NCBI GenBank assembly: GCA_027623555.1
Contig: JAQBSZ010000010.1
Location: 1 to 64,000, forward strand
DNA: 64,000 bases
Reading direction: 5' to 3'
Source of the DNA: Pseudomonadota bacterium
GTDB taxonomy: Bacteria; Pseudomonadota; Gammaproteobacteria; Pseudomonadales; Pseudohongiellaceae
The notes under the pieces are model-generated. The model searched no databases and had not been told where the DNA came from. It worked only from the letters and a program-made list of their open reading frames with translations. Made by a program: the position numbers and the translations under genes. Shown piece by piece: positions 8,002 through 17,264 of this stretch (its first letter is position 1; every line of letters begins with the position of its first letter).

Positions 8002-8676
8002 ATGACTGGTCACTTCAGTTCCCTGGTCTTCATCATGCTGCTGGTTGGCGCAGCTGGAGGCCTGATCAACTACTACACCTTACCCGCAAAGCAGGTTAGC
8101 GATCGAGGCATTCTCGTGCGCTGCATAATGCTGGGTATTCTGGTCACTTTCCTGGTGCCGTTTATGCTCAGCATATTCGGCAGCACACTGATCGTCGATA
8201 GTGAGGGAGATGCGGCAAAATTGCTCAACTATGTCGCCATCTGTTTGGCCGTGGCGATATCGCCTCGCTTCTTCATGGCTAACGTTTCTGAAAATGTGCT
8301 AGCCGAGGCACGAGTCACTAGCGATAAGGTCGATTTACTGCATTACCAGCTTAGGCAACTCCAGGAAGAACTGCTGCCGCTGATTGATACTGAGACCGAA
8401 GACGATAGCTTGCCGAATATGGCGGCCGTAGCCGACTCGAATCCTGATGAACTGGATACCACTTCATCGAAAGTACTGAAGACGCTGGGTTGTGGACGCT
8501 TTATCTATCGCTCGTTGACTGGTCTGTGCCAGGAGGCGGATACCGATGAGTCCACCATGGTCAAGACCTTGGGATTTCTGACACTGAAATCACTAGCTGG
8601 CAAAGTTGGTGGTCGTAAGGGAGTACGTTGGTATATTACCGAAAGAGGTCGCAGGCTAGTCGAATTGAACGCCTGA
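8002..8676 (+). CDS. Three-helix membrane protein with winged-helix-like C-terminal domain
   Basis: 224 residues. Three hydrophobic segments lie in the first 95 residues (about 7-25, 34-58, 72-90). They are followed by a short helical segment with heptad-like leucines (KVDLLHYQLRQLQEELL), an acidic linker (about 130-155) and a C-terminal domain. That domain ends in a pattern typical of winged-helix wings (RKGVRWYITERGRRLVEL). The layout resembles proteins named YEATS-associated three-TM or helix-containing proteins; I recall that family only from its general look and cannot confirm it. A membrane-anchored regulator or sensor is possible. It stands alone, 153 bp after the previous gene and 155 bp before moxR. 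Confidence 0.6.
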   Translation: MTGHFSSLVFIMLLVGAAGGLINYYTLPAKQVSDRGILVRCIMLGILVTFLVPFMLSIFGSTLIVDSEGDAAKLLNYVAICLAVAISPRFFMANVSENVLAEARVTSDKVDLLHYQLRQLQEELLPLIDTETEDDSLPNMAAVADSNPDELDTTSSKVLKTLGCGRFIYRSLTGLCQEADTDESTMVKTLGFLTLKSLAGKVGGRKGVRWYITERGRRLVELNA

Positions 8677-8831
8677 TTCAATTCTACAAACGTGCAGTAG
8701 CCGCCGTAATGATCGGCGCTGCATGCTCACTCAAATCCATAGTGCAAGCTGGCATGCGGTGGGTTTTCCTGTATTTATAAGAACCCGCTGTTTACAATAC
8801 GCGCAATTTTTTTGCCTCAAAGGGATTGAAG

Positions 8832-9674
8832 ATGAAATTTACCGGCACGCAGGAATATGTCGCTACCAGTGAGCTTCAGATGGCAGTGAATGCAGCGATT
8901 CAATTGCAGAAACCGTTGCTGATCAAGGGCGAGCCTGGCACGGGTAAAACCATGTTAGCCGAACAGATTGCCATAGCACTGGGTCTGCCGCTCATTCAAT
9001 GGCATATCAAGTCAACCACTAAAGCTCAGCAAGGACTGTATGAATACGATGCGGTATCACGCTTACGCGACTCCCAATTGGGTGATGAGAAGGTTCAGGA
9101 CATATCCAATTATATTATCCAGGGGAAGATCTGGGAGGCCTTCGGATCCAAACAGCAGTCGGTATTGCTCATCGATGAGGTCGATAAGGCTGATATCGAG
9201 TTTCCCAACGATCTCTTGCTTGAGTTGGACAAGATGGAGTTCTTCGTTTACGAAACCAAAGAACTGATTAAGGCCAAGACCCGACCTATTATAGTAATCA
9301 CAAGTAATAATGAAAAAGAATTACCTGATGCGTTTCTCAGACGCTGCTTCTTTCACTACATAGAATTCCCGGACACGTTGACGATGGAGAAGATCGTCGA
9401 AGTACACTATCCAGGCATTAAGAAGGAGCTTGTCAGTCAGGCGATGGATGTATTTTTTGATGTCCGAAAGATTCCCGGCCTGAAGAAGAAGCCGTCGACT
9501 TCGGAATTAATCGATTGGCTAAAACTGCTCATGGCGGACGATATTCCTGCCGAAATACTGAAGAGTCACGATAGCAAAAATGCTATCCCTCCACTCTATG
9601 GTGCGCTATTGAAAAACGAGCAGGATGTTCACTTGCTAGAAAAACTGGCCTTCATGCATCGAGCCAATCGCTGA
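8832..9674 (+). CDS. MoxR-family AAA+ ATPase
   Basis: 280 residues. The start at 8832 is preferred because AAGGGA lies 7 nt upstream; a TTG two codons earlier is the only alternative. It has Walker A GEPGTGKT at residues 33-40, Walker B VLLIDEVDKADIEFPNDLL, and the arginine-finger/sensor part PDAFLRRCFFHYIEFPD. MoxR ATPases act as chaperones that mature metal- or cofactor-dependent complexes and are almost always paired with a VWA protein. Here the stop overlaps the start of such a gene (TGATG), so the two are made together. The target complex is unknown. Confidence 0.9.
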   Translation: MKFTGTQEYVATSELQMAVNAAIQLQKPLLIKGEPGTGKTMLAEQIAIALGLPLIQWHIKSTTKAQQGLYEYDAVSRLRDSQLGDEKVQDISNYIIQGKIWEAFGSKQQSVLLIDEVDKADIEFPNDLLLELDKMEFFVYETKELIKAKTRPIIVITSNNEKELPDAFLRRCFFHYIEFPDTLTMEKIVEVHYPGIKKELVSQAMDVFFDVRKIPGLKKKPSTSELIDWLKLLMADDIPAEILKSHDSKNAIPPLYGALLKNEQDVHLLEKLAFMHRANR

Positions 9675-10852
9675 TGCTGATCAATTTCTTCATGACCTTG
9701 AAGCAGGAACGATTACCAGTTTCATTCACTGAATTGTTCACATTGCTTGAATGCCTGAAGAAAAATGTCATCTTTGGAAATGTAGATGATTTCTATTACC
9801 TGTCACGATTGTGCATGGTCAAGGATGAGAAGAACTTTGATAAGTTCGATATTGCCTTTGCCAAGTACTTCGAAAACACTGAGGTAATCGATGAACTTTC
9901 TCTCTACCAGATTCCTGACGATTGGCTGCGCCAGCAGCTGGAGTCTATGCTTACCGATGAAGAGAAGGCGAAGATTGAAGCACTGGGCGGTCTGGAAAAG
10001 CTGATGGAAGAATTTCGCAAGCGCATGGAAGAGCAAAAGAAACGGCATCAAGGCGGCAGCAAGTGGATCGGTACTGCAGGGGCCTCACCGTTCGGCGCCT
10101 ATGGCTACAATCCCGAAGGAATCAGAATCGGCCAGCAAGAAGGGCGCAACCAACGTGCCATCAAGGTTTGGGATCGTCGCAATTACCGGGACCTGGATGA
10201 CTCTGTCCAAATAGGTACTCGCAATATCAAGATGGCTCTTCGGCGCTTAAGAAAATTTGCGCGCACTGGTGCGGACCTGGAACTCGATATGGATGATACG
10301 ATTTCCTCGACGGCCAGAAATGCCGGTCTATTGGATATCAAGATGGTCCCTGAGCGGCATAATTCGGTAAAAGTGTTGTTGTTTTTCGATGTGGGCGGCT
10401 CGATGGATCCACACGTGAAATTGTGCGAAGAGTTATTCTCAGCAGCGAGGTCCGAGTTCAAACATTTGAAGTATTTCTATTTTCATAACTTTATCTATGA
10501 GTCGGTTTGGACCAAGAGCCATCGACGTCATGCCGAGACTACATCCACATTCGAAATCATTCACAAGTACACTAAAGACTACAAGGTGATCTTTGTAGGC
10601 GATGCGACCATGGCTCCTTATGAGATCACTCACGTGGGTGGGAGCATCGAGCACTACAACGAAGAATCAGGAGCCGCCTGGCTAAAGCGCCTGTCCGATG
10701 CGTTTGATCACATGGTATGGATAAACCCAACTCCCAAGGATTATTGGGAACATAGCTACTCCATCGAAATAGCACGAGAATTGGTTGAAGACAGGATGTT
10801 TCCGCTCTCGGTTAAAGGACTGGAAGAAGCAATGACCCTGCTTACCAAGTAA
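9674..10852 (+). CDS. VWA-domain protein (CoxE-like), MoxR partner
   Basis: 392 residues. The N-terminal half is helical and charged (EEKAKIEALGGLEKLMEEF, RKRMEEQKKRH), then a Gly-rich link, then a VWA domain from about residue 230 beginning VLLFFDVGGSMDPHVKL. The metal-ion-dependent adhesion site reads DVGGS, so the first Ser of the classic DxSxS is Gly. There is no signal peptide, so it is cytoplasmic. In MoxR/CoxE pairs the VWA protein is thought to be the adaptor that links the ATPase to its client. It is followed after only 5 nt by an acyl-CoA ligase gene. Confidence 0.88.
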   Translation: MLINFFMTLKQERLPVSFTELFTLLECLKKNVIFGNVDDFYYLSRLCMVKDEKNFDKFDIAFAKYFENTEVIDELSLYQIPDDWLRQQLESMLTDEEKAKIEALGGLEKLMEEFRKRMEEQKKRHQGGSKWIGTAGASPFGAYGYNPEGIRIGQQEGRNQRAIKVWDRRNYRDLDDSVQIGTRNIKMALRRLRKFARTGADLELDMDDTISSTARNAGLLDIKMVPERHNSVKVLLFFDVGGSMDPHVKLCEELFSAARSEFKHLKYFYFHNFIYESVWTKSHRRHAETTSTFEIIHKYTKDYKVIFVGDATMAPYEITHVGGSIEHYNEESGAAWLKRLSDAFDHMVWINPTPKDYWEHSYSIEIARELVEDRMFPLSVKGLEEAMTLLTK

Positions 10853-10857
10853 CGTTT

Positions 10858-12489
10858 ATGATAGAACCACTTACTAAAGATCTGCGACCCGAGCAATTCA
10901 CTTCTCTGCTAGAAGTTATAGACTATATCGTCGAAGCACATGGTCCTTTGCCGGCATTCAGCTGCTTCGGGAAAACCCTGACATTTGCCGAAGTGAACGA
11001 TTTAAGTAATCGCTTCGCACATTACCTGCAGAGCGAAACGAACCTGCGACCGGGTGACAGGATTGCCATTCAGTTGCCAAATCTATTGCAATTTCCGGTG
11101 GTATTTTACGGTGCTGTCAAAGCAGGTCTGATCGTTGTAAATACCAATCCACTCTACACTGCTCATGAGATGGCACACCAATTCAAGGACTCCGGTGTTA
11201 AAGCGATAGTGATACTCAATTGCTTTTGTGCAAGCCTGGAAAAGATAATTCAGGAAACCGATATTGAGAAGGTTATCATTACTCAAATCGGTGATTTGCA
11301 GAATTCATTCAAGCGAAAGGTGATGAATTTTGGAGCAAGGTACATCAAAAAGATCGTGCCTGCCTACAGATTACCGAAAGCCGTCGATTTCATGGAGACG
11401 GTCCAGTCATTTAACGTCTATCTTCAGGCTCCCGAAGCCGGCCGCGGTGATGATGTGGCACTGCTTCTCTATACAGGTGGAACCACCGGTTCTGCAAAAG
11501 GCGCGATGTTAAGCCATAACAATCTTATCGCTAACATGATGCAGTTGCGTTCGCGCTGTCTGTTGGTCATTGGAGACCAGATAGAAAACATTGCAGCCCC
11601 ACTTCCGCTCTATCATAGTTATGCATTTCTGTTGCATTGTCTGACAATGCCTTACGCAGGAAATCACAATGTGTTAATAACCAATCCGCGTGATCTGGGC
11701 AATGTGATTAAGCTCTTGAAAGGAAGCCGCATTAGCGGATTCGTCGGCATTAATACTCTTTACCTGGGTTTGTTAAGACATCGAGATTTTGCATCGGTTG
11801 ATTTCAGCGCAATGAAGTTCTGTGGTGCTGGGGGAATGCCGATGACTACGTCGGTAGCGGAAGAATGGGCAACGGTAACCGGGTGCGAAATAATCGAAGG
11901 GTATGGGTTGACTGAATGTTCTCCTGTAGTCTCGGTTAATATTCCCGGCAAGGTAAAGCTTGGCACTGTTGGACCTCTGGTTCCTGAGACTGAGTTGCAG
12001 GTCGTTGACGACGATGGGAAAGAAGTCGACCCCGGTGAGCGAGGTGAGTTATGGATTCGCGGCCCGCAGGTCATGCAGGGTTATTGGCAGCAGCCCGAAG
12101 CCACTGCCGAGACAATTACTCCCCAGGGCTGGCTAAAGACCGGCGACTATGTGCAGGTAGGAGAGGATGGCTACATCAGGATTGTCGATCGTAAGAAAGA
12201 CATGATTCTGGTGTCAGGATTTAACGTGTTTCCAAACGAAATCGAGGACTGGGTGAATAGCCATCCCGATGTATTGGAATCTGCAGCCATCGGTACTCCT
12301 TGTGAGAGAACCGGGGAATCAGTCAGGCTGTTTGTAGTCGCAAAGAATTCCGGTCTGAATGCGGAAGCGATTATCTCGCATTGCAAATCGGGTTTAACCG
12401 CTTATAAAGTGCCTAGGGAAATTCGTTTCGTTACCGATCTGCCAAAATCGAACATTGGTAAAATTCTGCGCCGCGAGCTCCGGGATTAA
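10858..12489 (+). CDS. Long-chain acyl-CoA ligase (AMP-binding, FadD-like)
   Basis: 543 residues, of the acyl-adenylate/acyl-CoA synthetase family that activates fatty acids with ATP and CoA. The P-loop-like AMP motif is LLYTGGTTGSAKGAMLSH near residue 203. Further motifs are EGYGLTECSPV, WLKTGDYVQVGEDGYIRIVDRKKDMI, and the C-terminal catalytic Lys in PKSNIGKILRREL. It sits 5 nt after the VWA gene and likely shares its transcript, an unusual pairing whose meaning is unclear. The name fadD is possible but paralogues are common. Confidence 0.88.
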   Translation: MIEPLTKDLRPEQFTSLLEVIDYIVEAHGPLPAFSCFGKTLTFAEVNDLSNRFAHYLQSETNLRPGDRIAIQLPNLLQFPVVFYGAVKAGLIVVNTNPLYTAHEMAHQFKDSGVKAIVILNCFCASLEKIIQETDIEKVIITQIGDLQNSFKRKVMNFGARYIKKIVPAYRLPKAVDFMETVQSFNVYLQAPEAGRGDDVALLLYTGGTTGSAKGAMLSHNNLIANMMQLRSRCLLVIGDQIENIAAPLPLYHSYAFLLHCLTMPYAGNHNVLITNPRDLGNVIKLLKGSRISGFVGINTLYLGLLRHRDFASVDFSAMKFCGAGGMPMTTSVAEEWATVTGCEIIEGYGLTECSPVVSVNIPGKVKLGTVGPLVPETELQVVDDDGKEVDPGERGELWIRGPQVMQGYWQQPEATAETITPQGWLKTGDYVQVGEDGYIRIVDRKKDMILVSGFNVFPNEIEDWVNSHPDVLESAAIGTPCERTGESVRLFVVAKNSGLNAEAIISHCKSGLTAYKVPREIRFVTDLPKSNIGKILRRELRD

Positions 12490-12524
12490 TTCACACTTCA
12501 CATTAATGTCACACATGGTGAATT
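12488..12524. promoter_or_regulatory. Nested palindrome upstream of hrpA
   Basis: Outer arms AATTCAC (12488-12494) and GTGAATT (12518-12524) enclose the perfect 10-bp palindrome ACATTAATGT (12500-12509). It lies exactly in the gap between the acyl-CoA ligase stop and the hrpA GTG. It could be an operator or a translation-blocking hairpin around the hrpA start region. No regulator can be named. Confidence 0.35.
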
Positions 12525-15500
12525 GTGCTGGACTCTCTAAGTGAAAATCTTGATAAAGTCGCAATTGCGGATCGTTATACTATCGAGAACAAAATTCGCC
12601 AGCTCGGAAAAGCTGGCATATCAGCAGATAAGAAGAGCCAGCAAGCTGCCAGGCTCGCCGATGCAATAAAAAAATCAATTGCGACCTGTGAAGTCAGAAT
12701 CTCAGCTATCCCCTCCGAGATAATCTACCCTGCGAACTTGCCAATCACTCAGAAAGTCGAAGAGATCGCGTCACTTCTTCAGAGTCATCAGACCGTGGTA
12801 GTGGCAGGAGATACCGGGTCCGGAAAAACTACCCAACTGCCAAAGATCTGCCTCGAGGCTGGATTCGGCCGACTCGGGCTGATTGGGCACACCCAACCCA
12901 GGAGACTCGCCGCTGTTTCCGTGGCTAATCGCATTGCCGAAGAATTAGGCGTGAGTCCGGGTCAGGGTGTCGGTTACCAGGTCAGGTTCAATAATCAGCA
13001 GGGCCCTTCAACATTTCTCAAGTTAATGACTGACGGGATTCTGTTAACCGAAATTCAGCATGATCGGTTTCTGAATCGCTATCAAGTCATCATTATCGAT
13101 GAGGCGCATGAACGCTCATTGAATATTGATTTCCTGCTGGGTTTTTTGAAGCAACTACTGAACAAACGCCAAGACCTGAAGCTTATTATCACGTCGGCAA
13201 CTATTGATGTTGAAAAGTTCTCCAGGCATTTCAACGGTGCTCCCATCGTGGCAGTCTCAGGTAGAACCTACCCGGTTGAGACGCGTTATGCGCCGCTGGA
13301 TGTGGCTACCAATGAGCAGAGGAATGATGACTTGCAGGCTGAGGGCATCATCAAGGCGATAAATGAGATTGCGGCTGCAGAAAAAAATTCCACGCGAGGC
13401 CCGGGCGACGTCTTGGTGTTTTTAAGTAGTGAGCGTGAGATTCGAGATACGGCGGCCACACTGCGAAAACAGCAACTGACTAATACTGAATTATTGCCAC
13501 TCTATGCACGCCTGCGCTATTCCGAGCAGGTCAAAATCTTTAAAGGCCACAAAGGGCGACGCATCGTGTTAGCCACCAATGTGGCGGAAACCTCCCTAAC
13601 TGTGCCTGGGATCAGATACGTTGTGGATACGGGCTTCGCTCGCATCAGTCGTTATAGCCTGCAAACCAAAGTCCAGCGCCTGCCGATCGAAGCTGTATCA
13701 CAAGCCAGTGCAAACCAGCGCAAGGGCAGATGTGGAAGGCTCGAAGATGGAATTTGTATCCGCCTATTTTCAGAAGAAGATTTCAACTCCAGACCACCGT
13801 ACACCGATCCGGAGATCAAGCGCACCAACCTGGCATCAGTCATCCTGCGTATGCTGTACTTGAGACTGGGCGATGTTGAAGCGTTTCCCTTCATTGAGCC
13901 ACCGGAGCCGCAGGCTATAAGAGAGGGCTACAAGCTATTAGCGGAACTCAATGCGTTGTCCCATGACAGGCAACTGACAGCCACCGGCAAACAGATGGCT
14001 GCGCTTCCAGTAGATCCAAAGCATGCACGGATGCTGGTAACTGCCGTATCCGAACACTGTCTGCGTGAATTGCTGATAATTGTCAGTGTGTTGAGTATCC
14101 AGGATCCCAGAGAAATAGCATCTGACAATCGACAGGCAGCCCTGCAGAAACTCGAGCAGTTTGCCCACCCGGATTCAGATTTTTTTAGTTTCGTAAATCT
14201 CTGGGATCATTTCGAATCTCAGCGCCAAAACCTCTCCCAGAAACAGCTTCGCAACTTCTGTAAGACCCACTACCTCTCGTTTATGAGAATGCGCGAATGG
14301 CGTGAGGTTCACCGCCAACTATTGATCTCTTGCCAGCAGATGGGATTCCGTGTGAGTCGTGAGCCGGGCAGTTATGAGTCGATACACCGAAGTATAATAG
14401 CCGGTTCACTGAATCAAATTGCGCGAAGAGTAGAAGGCAAGACCTATCTTGGAAATCGCAACAGAAAGTTCAGCCTGTTCAACTCCTCGGTGATGAAATC
14501 GGGGACAGCCCAATGGATTGTAACCGGACAGCTCATTGAGACATCTCAAACCTTTGCAACCATGGCTGCAAGAATCGAACCGCAATGGGTCGAGCAAATG
14601 GCGTTACACCTGGTCAAGCGCGAACATTTTGAACCACACTGGAGCAAGAAGCGTCAGGAAGTGATGGCTTATGAAAAGGTGCATCTATACGGACTGGTGA
14701 TAATCGAAAAGGCTCCCATCAGGTTTGCCAAGATTGACCCTGAAACCGCTCGCGAAATTTTTATTCAAGATGGCCTGGTAGCTGGTCAGATTGAGGGCAA
14801 GTTTCAGTTCTTGCTCGACAATCAACACTTCCTCGAAGAGCTGGCGAAGCAGGAAGAGAAAATGCGCAGGCCGGAAATGCTGGTCAGTGATCGCGAGACG
14901 CAGCGCTTCTACGAATCGAGAATACCGGCCGGAATATCCTCTACACGCCAACTACAGCACTGGATACGTGATGAGGCAAGCGATGCAAACGAATTGCTGA
15001 CCATGAGCATTGCTGCATTAGGGGATGCCAACTCCCTGGTGACTGATATAGCCGCATTTCCCGATAAGGCCTCACTGCAACACAACGATTTCCAGATCGA
15101 TTATCTTTTCGATCCCGGCAGTGTTCAGGATGGAGCTACCATTTCCGTGCCAATTACTCTTATGCAACAATTGCAACAGGCGGATCTCGACTGGGCTGTA
15201 CCTGGAATCATTCGTGAGAAGTGTATTGCCCTGATCAAGGGACTACCAAAATCGCTTCGCAAGCAATTTATTCCGATCAATATCTTCGTCGACGAAGCGA
15301 TGCCTCAGATGAGCCCTGCCGATGGCACATTAATAGATTCACTTTTAGCGCAGATTCGCGCACGCAAGCAGCTGAACCTGACCAGAGCAGACTTTGAGCG
15401 TGTCGACATTCCTGCCCATTTGCGCATCAAGGTCAGATTGCTCAATGATGAAGGTGAAGAAGTAGGCTTCTCGGCAAACATTGATGAGCTGAAATCTAGC

Positions 15501-16418
15501 CACAGACAGTCACAAGCATCGGCAGAAGACGGCGAGGCCAGCAGTAACTATGGGCACGACCTTGAACAGACCGGGGTAACCGACTGGGTATTCGGGGAGC
15601 TTCCTGTCCAGGTAGAGATTGGTGATGAACTGGTTTTGATTCGCTATCCGGCATTGGTCGACCATACCGATTCAATCGCAATCGAGTTGCTTGCTGTCGA
15701 GGAAGAAGCTCGGGCCAAGACTCGATCTGGACTAGTGCGGCTGTATATGTTGCGCAGCGTACAGCAGAAAAACATGCTGAAGAAAAAATTCGCACGGCTT
15801 GCCCAGAATCTGGCGTTACTTATTCCTGGTCAGCTGTCAAATATGGCCGATGATGCCCTGTATACCAGTTACGCCGCTGCCTTTGATGTAGATTCGGTTA
15901 TACCCCGGACGCGCTCTGCTTTCGAAGAACAATTGAATAAAGGCAGGCAGGAATTACACGAGCATAGCGAGAGGATTGCGAAAATCACAAATCAGGTGCT
16001 CGAGCAACGACAGCAAACGAGTAAGCAACTGAGAGCGCTGGACAATGCCGAACTTGCCTACCTGGTAGCAGACATTAATCTGCAAATGGACAATTTGATC
16101 GGAGAAAACTTCCTCAGCCAAACTCCGTACTCCTGGCTTCTCGAATTCCCGCGCTATTTCGAGGCGATTCAATTGCGGCTTGGCAAGATTCCGAACGTTG
16201 GTCCGAAAGATCAGTCATATACCCAGGAGCTGGCTGAGCATTGGAATCGTTATGGGGAGCTGTGCGCAGAGCTAAATATGACTCGGAAATTTGAATTGCA
16301 ACAGCTCAGATGGATGATAGAAGAGTACCGGGTTTCCCTTTTCGCCCAGAGTTTGGGGACCAGTATTCCAGTTTCGGCAAAACGAATCGATAATCAGATA
16401 ACCCAGTTAAAGCAATAG
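12525..16418 (+). CDS. hrpA: ATP-dependent RNA helicase HrpA
   Basis: 1297 residues, the usual size of HrpA. It starts at GTG. DEAH helicase motifs appear in order: I GDTGSGKTTQLPK near residue 98, II IIDEAHERSLNIDF, III SATIDVEKF, V ATNVAETSLTVPG and VI NQRKGRCGR. The winged-helix, ratchet and OB-like parts follow, then a long C-terminal DUF3418 region characteristic of bacterial HrpA. In E. coli HrpA helps resolve stalled ribosomes on mRNA. It is separated from the acyl-CoA ligase by 35 nt that contain nested palindromes. Confidence 0.94.
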   Translation: MLDSLSENLDKVAIADRYTIENKIRQLGKAGISADKKSQQAARLADAIKKSIATCEVRISAIPSEIIYPANLPITQKVEEIASLLQSHQTVVVAGDTGSGKTTQLPKICLEAGFGRLGLIGHTQPRRLAAVSVANRIAEELGVSPGQGVGYQVRFNNQQGPSTFLKLMTDGILLTEIQHDRFLNRYQVIIIDEAHERSLNIDFLLGFLKQLLNKRQDLKLIITSATIDVEKFSRHFNGAPIVAVSGRTYPVETRYAPLDVATNEQRNDDLQAEGIIKAINEIAAAEKNSTRGPGDVLVFLSSEREIRDTAATLRKQQLTNTELLPLYARLRYSEQVKIFKGHKGRRIVLATNVAETSLTVPGIRYVVDTGFARISRYSLQTKVQRLPIEAVSQASANQRKGRCGRLEDGICIRLFSEEDFNSRPPYTDPEIKRTNLASVILRMLYLRLGDVEAFPFIEPPEPQAIREGYKLLAELNALSHDRQLTATGKQMAALPVDPKHARMLVTAVSEHCLRELLIIVSVLSIQDPREIASDNRQAALQKLEQFAHPDSDFFSFVNLWDHFESQRQNLSQKQLRNFCKTHYLSFMRMREWREVHRQLLISCQQMGFRVSREPGSYESIHRSIIAGSLNQIARRVEGKTYLGNRNRKFSLFNSSVMKSGTAQWIVTGQLIETSQTFATMAARIEPQWVEQMALHLVKREHFEPHWSKKRQEVMAYEKVHLYGLVIIEKAPIRFAKIDPETAREIFIQDGLVAGQIEGKFQFLLDNQHFLEELAKQEEKMRRPEMLVSDRETQRFYESRIPAGISSTRQLQHWIRDEASDANELLTMSIAALGDANSLVTDIAAFPDKASLQHNDFQIDYLFDPGSVQDGATISVPITLMQQLQQADLDWAVPGIIREKCIALIKGLPKSLRKQFIPINIFVDEAMPQMSPADGTLIDSLLAQIRARKQLNLTRADFERVDIPAHLRIKVRLLNDEGEEVGFSANIDELKSSHRQSQASAEDGEASSNYGHDLEQTGVTDWVFGELPVQVEIGDELVLIRYPALVDHTDSIAIELLAVEEEARAKTRSGLVRLYMLRSVQQKNMLKKKFARLAQNLALLIPGQLSNMADDALYTSYAAAFDVDSVIPRTRSAFEEQLNKGRQELHEHSERIAKITNQVLEQRQQTSKQLRALDNAELAYLVADINLQMDNLIGENFLSQTPYSWLLEFPRYFEAIQLRLGKIPNVGPKDQSYTQELAEHWNRYGELCAELNMTRKFELQQLRWMIEEYRVSLFAQSLGTSIPVSAKRIDNQITQLKQ

Positions 16419-16508
16419 GGAATTCTGCAGCTCAATTTCCTCGTACCTGAGGCTGCTATTCTTGGAACATTGTTGACTTGTAAAACCAGCTAATACAAAG
16501 TAATTGCC

Positions 16509-17225
16509 GTGAAATCTCCTTTAAAACTCTATGCTCGCTTGTTTATTCAACTATTTGTGGTAGCGGGTCTGGCATTTTCTGGATCCGTTCTAAACCTCTA
16601 TGCCCAGACACTTGATCCGTGGCGCGACGCTAATGAGCGCGTCTTCGCATTTAATGACTATTTTGATCGAATTTTAGTCAGGCCAGTGGCGGCAACCTAC
16701 GATGTATTTGTGCCCCGGATTGCGCGCCAGGGTATTGGTAATTTCTTCAGCAACATCGATGACATCAATGTCTTTGTGAATGACTTGTTGCAACTGAAAC
16801 TTGCTGACGCCTTGTCTGATTCCGGTCGATTTCTGGTTAATTCCTCTATCGGTATTGGAGGATTGATCGATGTTGCCAGTAATTTTGGCCTGGAGAAGCA
16901 TGAAGAAGACTTCGGTCAGACCCTGGGCAAATGGGGAGTGCCGAGTGGGAGTTACGTTGTACTGCCTGTATTTGGCGCCAGTAATGTCAGGGATTCATTT
17001 GGATTGCTTCTCGATACCTTCTTTAACCCGATTCAATATCAGGACGATTACTCACTGAGTATTAGTTTATTTCTACTCAAGGAAACCGATTCCAGGTCGT
17101 CGCTCCTGGCGCTGGATGAGTTAGTCAGTGGTAATAAGTATCTGTTTTTCCGAGAGGCATACATCCAAAGGCGAGACTATCTGGTCAACGATGGTCAGAT
17201 CGAAGATGCGTTTGGAGACTTCTAG
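16509..17225 (+). CDS. mlaA: MlaA-family outer-membrane phospholipid-trafficking protein
   Basis: 238 residues, VacJ/MlaA family, which sits in the outer membrane and removes misplaced phospholipids from its outer leaflet with the OmpC/MlaBCDEF system. Family landmarks are DPWRDANERVFAFNDYFDR, GIGNFFSNIDDINVFVNDLL, GRFLVNSSIGIGGLIDVA, EDFGQTLGKWGVPSGSYVVLP and RDSFG. The N-terminal signal sequence (about residues 1-32, ending near NLYAQ) has no cysteine, so unlike most MlaA proteins it is not a lipoprotein by its lipobox. GTG is the start; SD is weak. It is convergent with the TerB-like gene. Confidence 0.88.
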   Translation: MKSPLKLYARLFIQLFVVAGLAFSGSVLNLYAQTLDPWRDANERVFAFNDYFDRILVRPVAATYDVFVPRIARQGIGNFFSNIDDINVFVNDLLQLKLADALSDSGRFLVNSSIGIGGLIDVASNFGLEKHEEDFGQTLGKWGVPSGSYVVLPVFGASNVRDSFGLLLDTFFNPIQYQDDYSLSISLFLLKETDSRSSLLALDELVSGNKYLFFREAYIQRRDYLVNDGQIEDAFGDF

Positions 17226-17264
17226 TACTCAGCAGGAGGTCCAGAGCAGGGCCTGCGAGTATCC

